A stretch of DNA of 64,000 bases. Origin: Bradyrhizobium cenepequi (GTDB taxonomy: Bacteria; Pseudomonadota; Alphaproteobacteria; Rhizobiales; Xanthobacteraceae). The stretch's first letter is position 1, and each line of letters opens with the position of its first letter. The notes under the pieces were generated by a model. It saw only the letters and a program-made list of their open reading frames with translations. It did not search any database and had not been told where the DNA came from. Made by a program: the position numbers and the translations under genes. Of the stretch, positions 28,360 through 37,338 are shown piece by piece. The DNA is taken from NCBI RefSeq assembly GCF_020329485.1, contig NZ_JAGKJI010000005.1, positions 124,001 to 188,000 of the forward strand, written 5' to 3'.

Positions 28360-29222
28360 GCGCAATCGACGATCTGCCGCCGCTGCGCGACATCATTCGC
28401 GAACACTCTCTGTCGGCGCGCAAGTCGCTGGGTCAGAATTTCCTTCTCGACCTCAATCTCACCGCGCGGATCGCGCGCGCTGCGGGTCCGCTCGAAGATT
28501 CGACAGTGATCGAGGTCGGCCCCGGCCCAGGCGGCTTGACCCGGGCACTGCTCGCGCTCGGCGCAAGACGCGTGATCGCCATCGAGCGCGACGAACGGGC
28601 GCTGGCAGCGCTTGATTACATCGTCAAGCGATACCCGGGACGGCTCGATATCGTGCATGCCGACGCGCAGCAGTTCGATCCCCGTCCCCTGCTCGATGGC
28701 GGCAAGGCAAAGATCGTCGCCAACCTGCCCTACAACATCGCGACCCAGCTTCTGGTCGACTGGCTGTCGATCGAACCGTGGCCGCCCTGGTACGACATGA
28801 TGGTGCTGATGTTCCAGCGCGAGGTCGCCGAGAGGATCGTCGCGCAGGAGAACGATGAAGCCTATGGCCGGCTTGCCGTGCTCGCCAACTGGCGCACTGA
28901 GACAAAGATCCTGTTCGACATCTCGCCCGCGGCATTCGTGCCGCAGCCGAAGGTCACCTCGTCGCTGGTACGATTGATACCACGCGCCACGCCTGAGCCC
29001 TGCGACCGCCGCGCGCTGGAACAGGTAGCCGCCGCGGCCTTCGGCCAGCGCCGCAAGATGCTGCGCCAGAGTCTGAAGTCACTCTCGGTCGATCCGGCTC
29101 GACTCGCTGCGGCGGCACATATCGATACCACCCGCCGCGCCGAAACTATTCCCATCTCCGGCTTTGTTGCCATGGCCCGTGAATTGGCCAATATACGAAA
29201 CACAACATCGAACGTTGCCTAA
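28356..29222 (+). CDS. rsmA: 16S rRNA (adenine 1518/1519-N6) dimethyltransferase
   Basis: Dimethylates two adjacent adenosines near the 3' end of 16S rRNA during 30S maturation (KsgA). The 288-residue protein has SAM-binding motif [16 protein letters not shown] at 51-66, the acidic residue after the strand (AIERDERAL), the catalytic NLPYN at 123-127 and a C-terminal helical domain with [15 protein letters not shown]. It starts within the pdxA stop codon by ATGA overlap and is likely the end of the lpt-pdxA unit. The next gene begins 12 nt after its stop. Confidence 0.96.
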   Translation: MSAIDDLPPLRDIIREHSLSARKSLGQNFLLDLNLTARIARAAGPLEDSTVIEVGPGPGGLTRALLALGARRVIAIERDERALAALDYIVKRYPGRLDIVHADAQQFDPRPLLDGGKAKIVANLPYNIATQLLVDWLSIEPWPPWYDMMVLMFQREVAERIVAQENDEAYGRLAVLANWRTETKILFDISPAAFVPQPKVTSSLVRLIPRATPEPCDRRALEQVAAAAFGQRRKMLRQSLKSLSVDPARLAAAAHIDTTRRAETIPISGFVAMARELANIRNTTSNVA

Positions 29223-29234
29223 GGAGTGAACGCC

Positions 29235-30293
29235 ATGGCGCAAATGGTACGCCAGTCCCTCGTCAAATTTGATGCGCCATTGTGCGAGACCATCGTTGAG
29301 ACGCCGAAGCCGCAGGGACGCGAAGTCCTGGTCCGCATCGAGCGTTGCGGGCTCTGCCATTCCGACCTGCATATCCAGGATGGTTACGCCGATCTCGGCG
29401 GCGGCAAAAAGCTCGACACCACACGCGGCATGACGCTGCCCTTCACGCTCGGCCACGAAATCGCAGGTGTCGTCGACGAGGTCGGCTCCGATGTTTCCTC
29501 CGATCTGATCGGGAAGAAGAAAGCCGTCTTTCCCTGGATCGGCTGCGGCCAATGCCGCGACTGCCTGAACGGCGATGAGAACCTCTGCGTCAAGCAGCGT
29601 TTCCTCGGCGTCTCCATCGATGGCGGCTTCGCCAGCCACGTGCTGGTGCCCGACGCAAAATACCTGCTCGACTACGATCCGCTGCCCGTCAATCAGGCAG
29701 CCACGCTGATGTGCTCGGGCGTCACCGCCTACGGCGCGCTGAAACGACTGGTCGACCGGCCGCGGCAGCGCAACCTCCTGCTGATCGGCCTCGGCGGCGT
29801 CGGCATGATGGGTCTTTCGTTCGCGCAGGCGATGTTCAAGCAACCGATCTCGGTCGCCGACCTCAGCCCGGCCGCGCGCGAGACGGCACTGCAGAACGGC
29901 GCAGCGCTCGCTTACGACCCGGCCGAGCCCGACGTCGTCAAACGTATCCTGAAGGAAACCGAAGGCGGCTTTGACGAGGTGGTCGATTTCGCCGGCAACG
30001 AGAAATCCATGGCATTCGCAGTCTCTGTGCTGGCGCGCGGCGGCAAGATCGTGGTCTCGGGCCTGATGGGCGGCAATTTCAACCTGCCGATGGTGCAATG
30101 GGTCTATAAGCGCATGACCATCGAAGGCTTCATGGTGGGAACGCTGGCCGAGGGCCAGGAATTGATGGCGCTCGCGCGTGCCGGCAAGATCAAGCCGACG
30201 CCGATGCGAGAGGAACCGATGGCCGACGTCCAGAAGTGGATCGACCAGTTGCGCGCCGGCAAGGTCGTCGGACGCATCGTGCTGAAGAACTGA
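29235..30293 (+). CDS. Zinc-dependent alcohol dehydrogenase family protein
   Basis: Medium-chain dehydrogenase/reductase. The 352-residue protein has the catalytic zinc ligands C38 and H74-E75 (CGLCHSDLH, GHEIAGVVDEVG), the structural zinc site C104, C107, C110 and C118, and the nucleotide-binding GLGGVGMMGLSFAQ at about 187-200. The ATG at 29235 has AAGGAG just upstream, while the first possible start at 29226 (GTG) overlaps it. It lies just behind rsmA and could be part of the same transcript. Substrate is not determined; related Bradyrhizobium enzymes are annotated only as alcohol dehydrogenases. Confidence 0.9.
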   Translation: MAQMVRQSLVKFDAPLCETIVETPKPQGREVLVRIERCGLCHSDLHIQDGYADLGGGKKLDTTRGMTLPFTLGHEIAGVVDEVGSDVSSDLIGKKKAVFPWIGCGQCRDCLNGDENLCVKQRFLGVSIDGGFASHVLVPDAKYLLDYDPLPVNQAATLMCSGVTAYGALKRLVDRPRQRNLLLIGLGGVGMMGLSFAQAMFKQPISVADLSPAARETALQNGAALAYDPAEPDVVKRILKETEGGFDEVVDFAGNEKSMAFAVSVLARGGKIVVSGLMGGNFNLPMVQWVYKRMTIEGFMVGTLAEGQELMALARAGKIKPTPMREEPMADVQKWIDQLRAGKVVGRIVLKN

Positions 30294-30533
30294 CCGTCCT
30301 CTCGGACCGTTCCGGCTTGGAGACTTTCGGCGGCCCGACGGCTGCGTCGGCCGCTGGACCGCGTCCAAGCACTAGCGAGATCTGCCCATCTTCTTCAGCC
30401 CCGATTTGCCGCAATTGAGGTGACCGGCAAGCCCCAATTAAGCCCTGCCCGCTCCGGATTTGCGGCGCATTGCGACCCAACTTCCTACCGAGAGTTAGGA
30501 GTTAAAGGGTAGCGGATGTTACCGGGGAAGTAG

Positions 30534-31448
30534 ATGTCAAAGCGTACCGCGAAATTTGTCTCAGCGCTCTTTGCCACGGTTCTGGCGGGCGCCAGTCTTA
30601 CTGCGAGCGCGGAGAACGGCGCAGAAACCGTCGACAACACCAAGACCGCCGACAATTGCCTATCAGCCCCGAAGGGACCGACACCGACGGGCGGCCATTG
30701 GTATTACCGGCTCGATCGCGCCAATAAGCGAAAATGCTGGTATGTGCGCCAAGAGACCGACAAGGCGCCAAAGGCCGCGTCCGCACAGCAGGAATCGCCG
30801 CCGCCGGCCGAAACCGCCACCCCGCCCCAGCCAGCCGCCAGCATGAGCCCGTCGGTCGCAGATGCACGCGCTGAGCTAACTTCACCGCAGGCGGACACGA
30901 AGCAGAAGCCAACTTCCGCATTCGACAATGCGCCATCAACTGTCAGCTCACCCGGTTCCGGCTCGCTGGTCTCGGCGCGCTGGCTTGACCAGTCGAGCAT
31001 GGCTTCGCCCGGTGGCACCAAGGTTGCCGCTACCGATACGGCCGCAAGCCCGCCCGATGAGCCCGAGGCAGCACCACAATCGCCGCCGGCGGCCGCCGCT
31101 CCCGCGCATTCGACGGCTGAGAAGCCATCGACCTCAACGCAGACGCTGTTGTTCATCATGGCGGGCACGCTTGCACTCGCAGGCCTGGTCGGCGGCCTGA
31201 TCTTCCGGCTCAACCGAGCGAGCACGCCCCCCTACGAGGTCGACAATGAATGGCGAGCACCGTGGGACCGCGACCACGGCGAGCGCGCGCCGCAGCTCGC
31301 TGCCCAGCATAACGAGATCCCGCCGCGTCCGGTCGAACCGCCGCGCCCGCGTCACGTCGAAGCGGCGCAGCCGGAGCCTTCATTCGAAGATACGCAGCGG
31401 CAGATCAAGGAAATGCTGGCGCGTCTCGCGAAAAGCGCGACGGCCTAG
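30534..31448 (+). CDS. Exported, disordered protein with C-terminal membrane anchor
   Basis: A 304-residue protein with a signal peptide ending near TASA (about residue 26), then the motif DNCLSAPKGPTPTGGHWYY and RLDRANKRKCWYVR at about 40-72, with two cysteines. The centre is a long Pro, Ala, Ser and Thr-rich, probably unstructured region. One membrane segment lies at about 204-226 (FIMAGTLALAGLVGGLIF), followed by a cytoplasmic tail of about 75 residues that includes an amphipathic end (DTQRQIKEMLARLAK). Proteins with this motif are common in Bradyrhizobium and relatives, but function is unknown. The layout suggests a protein that spans the envelope. Confidence 0.75.
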   Translation: MSKRTAKFVSALFATVLAGASLTASAENGAETVDNTKTADNCLSAPKGPTPTGGHWYYRLDRANKRKCWYVRQETDKAPKAASAQQESPPPAETATPPQPAASMSPSVADARAELTSPQADTKQKPTSAFDNAPSTVSSPGSGSLVSARWLDQSSMASPGGTKVAATDTAASPPDEPEAAPQSPPAAAAPAHSTAEKPSTSTQTLLFIMAGTLALAGLVGGLIFRLNRASTPPYEVDNEWRAPWDRDHGERAPQLAAQHNEIPPRPVEPPRPRHVEAAQPEPSFEDTQRQIKEMLARLAKSATA

Positions 31449-31454
31449 GTTCAA

Positions 31455-32123
31455 TTACTTCTCGAGCTGACGCTGCAGGTTGCGAACGAACTCGGTCAGG
31501 CCGGTGCGGCGCTCGCGCTTCAGCCGCTCCGCCTTCAGGATCGACTGCACTTCGGCGAACGCGTGATCGACATCCTGATTGATGACGATGTAGTCGTACT
31601 CGGCCCAATGGCTGAGTTCGTGGGTGGCGCGATTCATCCGCTCGCGGATCACCTCTGCGGCATCCTGCGCGCGGGTGTGCAGCCGCTTCTCGAGATCGGC
31701 CGCCGACGGCGGCAGGATGAAGACGCTGACCACATCGGCGCGCGCCTTCTCGCGCAGCTGCTGGGTGCCCTGCCAGTCGATGTCGAACAGCACGTCCTGT
31801 CCGGCCGATAGCGCTGCCTCGACCGGTCGGCGCGGCGTGCCGTAGCGATTGTCGAAGACCGTCGCCCATTCGAGCAATTCGCCCTGCTCGACCATTTTCT
31901 CGAATTTCGCCTTGTCGACGAAGAAGTAATCGCGCCCCTCAACCTCGCCCGGCCGCATCGGCCGGGTCGTCGCCGATACCGACATTTTCAGGCCGGGCAT
32001 CCGCTCGATCAACAGCCGCGACAGCGTGGTCTTGCCGGCGCCGGACGGCGATGACAGCACGAACATCAGCCCGCGCCGCTCGACCCCGTCAAACCCGTGG
32101 GCCTCTCCTTGGGCCACCATCAT
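31455..32123 (-). CDS. gmk: Guanylate kinase
   Basis: Phosphorylates GMP to GDP with ATP. The 222-residue protein has a P-loop SSPSGAGKTT at 24-33 and the GMP-binding region SVSATTRPMRPGEVEGRDYF near 50-70, followed by DIDWQGTQQL. The stop of yicC is 3 nt from its start, so it is coupled to yicC, an arrangement found widely. The first 18 residues are a low-complexity extension not needed for the fold; the actual start could be an internal Met. Confidence 0.95.
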   Translation of the reverse strand: MMVAQGEAHGFDGVERRGLMFVLSSPSGAGKTTLSRLLIERMPGLKMSVSATTRPMRPGEVEGRDYFFVDKAKFEKMVEQGELLEWATVFDNRYGTPRRPVEAALSAGQDVLFDIDWQGTQQLREKARADVVSVFILPPSAADLEKRLHTRAQDAAEVIRERMNRATHELSHWAEYDYIVINQDVDHAFAEVQSILKAERLKRERRTGLTEFVRNLQRQLEK

Positions 32124-32126
32124 GCC

Positions 32127-33014
32127 TCACTCCAGATTCTGAACCTGCTCGCGGAACTGCTCGACCACGTTCTTCATCTCGAGCCCGGTGTTGGTCAGCT
32201 CGATATCGTTCGATTTCGAGCAGCAGGTGTTGACCTCCCTATTGAACTCCTGCGCCAGGAAATCGAGCCGGCGTCCGATCGATCCACCTTTGCCGATCAT
32301 TTCACGCGCTTGCGCGATGTGGGACGCGATGCGGTCGAGTTCCTCGCGGATGTCGGCCTTGGTCGCGATCAGGATCGCCTCCTGGCTCAGCCGATCCGCA
32401 TCGAACCGGTCGGAGGTTTCAAGCAGCACCGCGACCTGTTCGGTGAGCCGCGCGCGGATCGCCTCCGGCTTGCGGCCCGGCGCCGCCTCCGCCTTCTTGG
32501 CGAGCCGCTCGATCTCATCCATACGCTGGCTCAGCACTTGCCCGAGCGCTGTGCCCTCGCGGCGGCGCATCTCGACGAGATGGGCAAGCGCCTGCTCGAA
32601 GGCGAGCGCGGCGGCCTCTCTTGCCGCCTTGTCCTCGGCTTCGTCGCTTTCCGGCTCGACCACCTCGATCACGCCCTTGATGCCGAGCAGCCCGTCGATG
32701 CTCGGCGCCACCGCGTCGATTTTCTGTGCCAGCGTACCCGCGACCTTCACGATCGAGGCCAGCACGTCTTCGTTGATGCGCACCGCCGACACCGCATTGG
32801 CGCGCTTGACATTGAGATTGGCATAGACGGTCCCGCGCGACAGCACTTCGCTCGCGCGCTTCTTCACGACCGATTCAAGCTCGTCCCAGCCCGGCGGCAG
32901 CCGCAGCCGGAGGTCAAAGCCCTTGGCATTGACCGACTTCAGTTCCCATTCGAATGTGTAGGGACCGCTCGCGCCATGGCTTCGGGCAAAACCGGTCATG
33001 CTCGATAGGGCCAT
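32127..33014 (-). CDS. YicC family endoribonuclease
   Basis: YicC-family protein; recent work describes members as endoribonucleases acting in RNA turnover. The 295-residue protein begins ALSSMTGFARSHGASGPYTF, with the conserved YicC N-domain followed by ELKSVNAKGFDLRLRLPPGW, and ends with the DUF1732-type C-terminal domain (VNTCCSKSNDIELTNTGLEM). It ends 3 nt before gmk, the usual genomic neighbour. Confidence 0.9.
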   Translation of the reverse strand: MALSSMTGFARSHGASGPYTFEWELKSVNAKGFDLRLRLPPGWDELESVVKKRASEVLSRGTVYANLNVKRANAVSAVRINEDVLASIVKVAGTLAQKIDAVAPSIDGLLGIKGVIEVVEPESDEAEDKAAREAAALAFEQALAHLVEMRRREGTALGQVLSQRMDEIERLAKKAEAAPGRKPEAIRARLTEQVAVLLETSDRFDADRLSQEAILIATKADIREELDRIASHIAQAREMIGKGGSIGRRLDFLAQEFNREVNTCCSKSNDIELTNTGLEMKNVVEQFREQVQNLE

Positions 33015-33133
33015 CGCATAAGACTTTCTTGCAAGAGATGTGAGACTCGCTGAAACGCGATCGACCTTAAGCCGATCTACTTGAAAGTGGAACTAGGTTC
33101 GCGCCGTCGCGCCCGTCCCAACTTGACGTTGGA

Positions 33134-34396
33134 TCAGCGCTGGACCACAGGCGGCGACGTCGTCGACTGTGCCGCGCCCTGGCGCGGGGGCCTTGCCGGC
33201 TTCTTCGAGTTCGTCGGCGGCTTCGGCGTGGTCGTAGTAGCGGTCGGATTGGTGTCGGCCGGCGCAGCGGCGGCGGGCGGCGGCGGATCGTCTGCCGGTT
33301 CGACCGTGTCGTTCTGGATCTGCTTTTCCATCGAACGCAGCTTCGCCACGTTCTTTTGGTGCTGATCGTAGGTCTCGGTGAAGGCATGCCCGCCGCTGCC
33401 GTCGGCAACGAAGAAGAGATCGCGGGTGCGCGCCGGATTGGCTGCTGCTTCCAGCGAGGCGCGGCCGGGATTGGCGATCGGGCCTGGCGGCAGGCCGTCG
33501 ATGACGTAGGTGTTGTAGGGCGATGGCTGGGCGATCTCGCTGCGCTTGATCGGCCGCCCCAGCGTTCCCTTGCCGCCGACCAGGCCGTAAATGATGGTCG
33601 GGTCCGACTGCAGCTTGATCTTCTGCCGGAGACGATTGACGAACACCGCCGCGACGCGGCTGCGTTCATCGGCCCTGCCGGTCTCCTTCTCAACGATCGA
33701 CGCCAGCGTCACGAGCTGCTCCGGCGTCCTGACCGGAATGTCCGGATTGCGGCGTTCCCAGATTTCCGCCAGCACGCGCCTCTGGGTCTGCTGCATGCGC
33801 TGGATCACCTGCTCGCGCGTGGTGCCGCGCGGGAATTTATAGGTCTCCGGCAACAGCGTGCCCTCGCGCGGTATCTCGCGCACCGAACCCGTGAAGATGT
33901 CGTTGTCCGAGAGCCGCGTCACGATCTGCTCGGAGGTCAGGCCTTCGGGAATGGTAACTGCATGCTGCACCACCTTGCCTTCGACGATGGTGCCGATGAC
34001 GTCGCGCAGGCTTGCGCTCTTCTGGAACGAATATTCGCCGGGCTTGAGATCGGAACTTGCCTTCATCGCAAACACGCTGCCGATGAAGACCCAGGGATTG
34101 ACGTCGATCACGCCCTCACGCTGCAGGATGTCGGCGATATCGCGCTTGCCCGCCCGCTGCGGAATGTTGACGATCTTGTCCTCCGGCAGCGGCCCCGCCG
34201 CTTCCAGGGTCTGCTTTCCGTAGTAATAGGCGGTGCCGGCCCCGATCATCAGAAGGATCAGGAGAGTGATGATGGCGTTGCCGACCACGACGAATGGATT
34301 GCGGGCACGGTCCGACCGTTTCGGCGGCGGCGGGACCTGTTCAGGCTCCAGCGCGGCGCGCGGGCTTCGCGGTGAAATGGGCGGCCTCTCACTCAT
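33134..34396 (-). CDS. mltG: Endolytic murein transglycosylase MltG
   Basis: Inner-membrane lytic transglycosylase thought to cut newly made glycan strands and set their length. The 420-residue protein has a cytoplasmic N-terminus, one membrane segment at about 35-60 (NAIITLLILLMIGAGTAYYY), LysM-like region, and the YceG catalytic domain with the essential glutamate in ASIVEKETGRADERSRVAAV. The C-terminal 80 residues are rich in Pro and Thr and look disordered, which is an extension over the short forms. It is followed by yicC-gmk and preceded by the fab cluster. The mltG-fab linkage is common in proteobacteria. Confidence 0.93.
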   Translation of the reverse strand: MSERPPISPRSPRAALEPEQVPPPPKRSDRARNPFVVVGNAIITLLILLMIGAGTAYYYGKQTLEAAGPLPEDKIVNIPQRAGKRDIADILQREGVIDVNPWVFIGSVFAMKASSDLKPGEYSFQKSASLRDVIGTIVEGKVVQHAVTIPEGLTSEQIVTRLSDNDIFTGSVREIPREGTLLPETYKFPRGTTREQVIQRMQQTQRRVLAEIWERRNPDIPVRTPEQLVTLASIVEKETGRADERSRVAAVFVNRLRQKIKLQSDPTIIYGLVGGKGTLGRPIKRSEIAQPSPYNTYVIDGLPPGPIANPGRASLEAAANPARTRDLFFVADGSGGHAFTETYDQHQKNVAKLRSMEKQIQNDTVEPADDPPPPAAAAPADTNPTATTTTPKPPTNSKKPARPPRQGAAQSTTSPPVVQR

Positions 34397-34465
34397 CGAT
34401 TCGACCTGAATCCTGCCGGTTCAATCGTGGCCTGACAAATCTAAAATCCTGCCAATATGATCGAT

Positions 34466-34471
34466 ATTATA
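34466..34471 (-). promoter_or_regulatory. Possible -10 box for mltG
   Basis: TATAAT on the minus strand lies about 70 nt upstream of the mltG start. The expected -35 position has only a weak match, so this is a suggestion. Confidence 0.25.
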
Positions 34472-34549
34472 CGAGTATGCGCCCGCGCCTAGAAGTCATA
34501 GGCGATTGCGGCAAAACGGTGAAGTGGCTGCCATCCGCCTGTCGGAGGA

Positions 34550-34667
34550 TGATCCGGAAAAGTGGAAACTGGTTTTCCCTCGCGACAAGCTTGCAGCGTT
34601 TGCGTGGAGATCATGCTCGAACAAAGAGATCAGATCATGGCCCGATTCGATCAATCGGATCATGATC
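34550..34667. repeat. Dispersed palindromic repeat (GAGCATGATC family), copy 3
   Basis: GATGATCCGGAAAAGTGGAA followed by TGGTTTTCC and GATCATGCTCGAACAAAGAG corresponds to the copy at 8399, but with about 30 extra nt between the arms. A second palindrome near GATCATGGCCCGATTCGATC matches the companion palindrome at 8461. It abuts the fabF stop codon. Confidence 0.7.
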
Positions 34668-35932
34668 TAGTTGATCACACGCTGCAGGATCACGGAAGCG
34701 TTAGTGCCTCCGAAGCCGAACGAGTTGGACAACGCGACATTGATCTCGCGCTTGCGCGGCGCGTGCGGCACGAGATCGATCGCCGTCTCCACCGACGGAT
34801 TGGCGAGATTGATGGTCGGCGGCGCCACGTTGTCGCGAATCGCGAGGATACTGAAGATCGCCTCGATCGCGCCGGCGGCGCCGAGCAGATGTCCGGTCGA
34901 CGACTTCGTCGACGACATCGACACTTTCGATGCCGCGTTGCCGAGCAGCCGCTCGACTGCGCCAAGTTCGATCTCGTCGCCGACCAGCGTCGAGGTGCCA
35001 TGGGCGTTGATGTAATCGATATCGGACGGCGTCATGCCGGCGCGCTTCAATGCCGCCGACATGCTGCGGAAACCTCCGTCTCCGTCCGGCGAGGGCGAGG
35101 TTATGTGGTAGGCATCGCCCGAGAGCCCGTAGCCAACGACCTCCGCATAGATCTTCGCGTCGCGCTTTTTCGCGTGTTCATATTCCTCGAGCACGACGAT
35201 GCCGGCACCTTCGCCCATCACGAAGCCGTCGCGGTCCTTGTCGTAGGGACGCGACGCCTTGGTCGGCGTCCCGTTGAAGGCGGTGGACAGCGCGCGCGCC
35301 GCGCAAAAGCCGGCCATGCCGATCCGGCAGATCGGCGACTCCGCGCCGCCCGCCACCATGACCTCGGCATCTCCCAGCGCGATCAGCCGCGCGGCATCGC
35401 CGATCGCATGCGCGCCCGTCGAACAGGCAGTGACGACCGAATGGTTCGGCCCCTTCAGGCCGTGCTCGATCGAGACATAACCGGATGCCAGATTGATCAG
35501 CCGGCCCGGAATGAAGAACGGCGACACCTTTCGTGGACCGCGCTCCTTGAGCAGCACCGCCGTGTCGGCGATGCCCGAGAGGCCGCCGATGCCGGAGCCG
35601 ATCAAGGTGCCCGTCGCGCACTTGTCCTCTTCGCTCTCCGGATGCCAGGCGGCATCGTCGAGCGCCTGCTTCGCCGCGCACATCGCGAAGATGATGAAGT
35701 CATCGACCTTGCGCTGGTCCTTCGGCTCCATCCACTGGTCGGGATTGAAGGTGCCCTCGCTGCCATCGCCGCGTGGCACCACGCAGGCGACCTGGCTCGG
35801 CAGGTCGGAGACATCGAAGGTCTCGATCCTGCGCGCCCCACTGCGGCCCTCAAGGATACGTGCCCAGCTGGTGTCGACGCCACAGCCGAGGGGTGTAACC
35901 ATGCCCAGCCCCGTGACGACAACACGTCTCAT
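34667..35932 (-). CDS. fabF: 3-oxoacyl-ACP synthase II
   Basis: Condensing enzyme that extends acyl-ACP in fatty-acid synthesis. The 421-residue protein starts RRVVVTGLGMVTPLGCGVDT. The catalytic triad is Cys170 (VTACSTGAHAIGDA), His near 310 (NAHGTSTLVGDEIE) and His near 347 (KSSTGHLLGAAGA). The GFGGTNASVIL C-terminal motif is present. It lies 96 nt after acpP and belongs to the fabD-fabG-acpP-fabF cluster. Confidence 0.97.
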   Translation of the reverse strand: MRRVVVTGLGMVTPLGCGVDTSWARILEGRSGARRIETFDVSDLPSQVACVVPRGDGSEGTFNPDQWMEPKDQRKVDDFIIFAMCAAKQALDDAAWHPESEEDKCATGTLIGSGIGGLSGIADTAVLLKERGPRKVSPFFIPGRLINLASGYVSIEHGLKGPNHSVVTACSTGAHAIGDAARLIALGDAEVMVAGGAESPICRIGMAGFCAARALSTAFNGTPTKASRPYDKDRDGFVMGEGAGIVVLEEYEHAKKRDAKIYAEVVGYGLSGDAYHITSPSPDGDGGFRSMSAALKRAGMTPSDIDYINAHGTSTLVGDEIELGAVERLLGNAASKVSMSSTKSSTGHLLGAAGAIEAIFSILAIRDNVAPPTINLANPSVETAIDLVPHAPRKREINVALSNSFGFGGTNASVILQRVIN

Positions 35933-36028
35933 ATCAAGACCTCCGTCCCGAAATGCGCGGCGAATAGCAAGAAACCGGGGGACCGCCTGACAACGGTCCG
36001 TCCGGCTTCGTCGGCACCGCGAAGGGCG

Positions 36029-36268
36029 TCAGCTTTTCGCGTTCTTCTCGAGAAACTTGGTCGCGTCGCCGACCGTCAGGATCGTCTCCGCGGCGTCGTC
36101 GGGAATCTCGCAACCAAATTCTTCTTCAAATGCCATGACGAGCTCGACGGTGTCGAGACTGTCAGCGCCGAGGTCATCAATGAAACTTGCACTGTCGACC
36201 ACCTTCTCCGGCTCAACGCCAAGGTGCTCGACCACAATCTTCTTTACCCGCTCGCCAATCTCACTCAT
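36029..36268 (-). CDS. acpP: Acyl carrier protein
   Basis: Carries growing acyl chains on a phosphopantetheine arm. The 79-residue acidic protein is typical; the arm is attached to S37 in [12 protein letters not shown]. It begins [19 protein letters not shown], with the four-helix fold. It lies between fabG and fabF, the usual position. A gap of about 290 nt upstream to fabG suggests its own promoter in addition to the cluster message. Confidence 0.98.
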   Translation of the reverse strand: MSEIGERVKKIVVEHLGVEPEKVVDSASFIDDLGADSLDTVELVMAFEEEFGCEIPDDAAETILTVGDATKFLEKNAKS

Positions 36269-36561
36269 CGTTCACCCTCGTGCTTGTTCCATTGGACCCG
36301 ACCCCAAGACGATACGAGCCATCGTGGTCGTGTAGTTTCCCTAAGCTGTCGCGCATAGTCTTGATTCGGCGGTCGTGGCCGACTAAGTCCCGGCGAACGG
36401 CAGGCGTCGCCACGCCAATATACAGGGTTTCAACATCCTGCAATGGCGTTCTTTGCCCATCCGCGGCTGGTTCGGTTATCATAAATCCCTCACCTTGACT
36501 ATAAGCCCCGCCCATCCCCCGGTAGGGCATTCCGCCACGCAAAAACGCTCCGGTAACCCGC

Positions 36562-37299
36562 TCAAAACATGGCCATTCCGCCATTGACGTGAATCGTCTG
36601 TCCGGTCACGTAGGCGGCCTCGTTGGAAGCGAGATAGACGGCTGCGGCGGCGATGTCTTCGGGCGTCCCGAGTCGCGCCGCAGGAACCTTAGCCAGGATG
36701 GCCTCGCGCTGCTTGTCATTCAATGCATCCGTCATCGGCGTCTTGATGAAGCCCGGCGCAATGCAATTGGCAGTCACGCCACGCTTGGCATATTCGGCGC
36801 CCAGCGTCTTGATCAGGCCGATGATACCGGCCTTCGACGCGGTGTAGTTGGCCTGGCCAGGATTGCCGGTGACGCCGACGATCGAGGTGAGGGCGATGAT
36901 GCGGCCGAAGCGCTTGCGCATCATCAATTTGGTCGCGGCGCGCGCGAGGCGGAACGTCGCGGTCAGGTTGATCGCGATCACCTCGTCCCAATCCTCGTCG
37001 CGCAACTGCACGAACAGATTGTCGCGCGTGATCCCGGCATTGGCGACCAGGATGTCGAGCTGCCCCAGCGCAGTTTCCGCCGCGGGCACCAGTGCCTCGA
37101 CTTCGGCACTATTTGAGAGATTGCATGGCAGGACGTGAACACGCTCACCGAGCTTGGCCGCGAAAGCATCCAGCACCTCGCGCCGCGTGCCCGAGATCGC
37201 AACCGTCGCGCCCTGCGCATGCAGCGCCTGCGCGATTGCGCCGCCGATGCCGCCGGTCGCGCCGGTGACCAGCGCGGTCCTACCCGTCAAATCGAACAT
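36562..37299 (-). CDS. fabG: 3-oxoacyl-ACP reductase
   Basis: NADPH-dependent reductase that reduces the keto group in each elongation cycle. The 245-residue protein has the cofactor motif GATGGIGG at 13-20, the NAGI motif at 87-90, and the catalytic S139, Y152 and K156 (TSIVGVTGNPGQANYTASK). The ATG at 37299 is preceded by GAGGAG, which favours it over an upstream start that would add 12 residues. It follows fabD in the cluster. Confidence 0.96.
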   Translation of the reverse strand: MFDLTGRTALVTGATGGIGGAIAQALHAQGATVAISGTRREVLDAFAAKLGERVHVLPCNLSNSAEVEALVPAAETALGQLDILVANAGITRDNLFVQLRDEDWDEVIAINLTATFRLARAATKLMMRKRFGRIIALTSIVGVTGNPGQANYTASKAGIIGLIKTLGAEYAKRGVTANCIAPGFIKTPMTDALNDKQREAILAKVPAARLGTPEDIAAAAVYLASNEAAYVTGQTIHVNGGMAMF

Positions 37300-37338
37300 T
37301 ATTATCTCCTCTCGGCTCTCCTGGAGCCGGATCATGCT

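Noticed and set aside
36261..36584. A 107-residue minus-strand frame between fabG and acpP
   Set aside because: It overlaps both neighbours and its composition is not protein-like; more likely the acpP leader.
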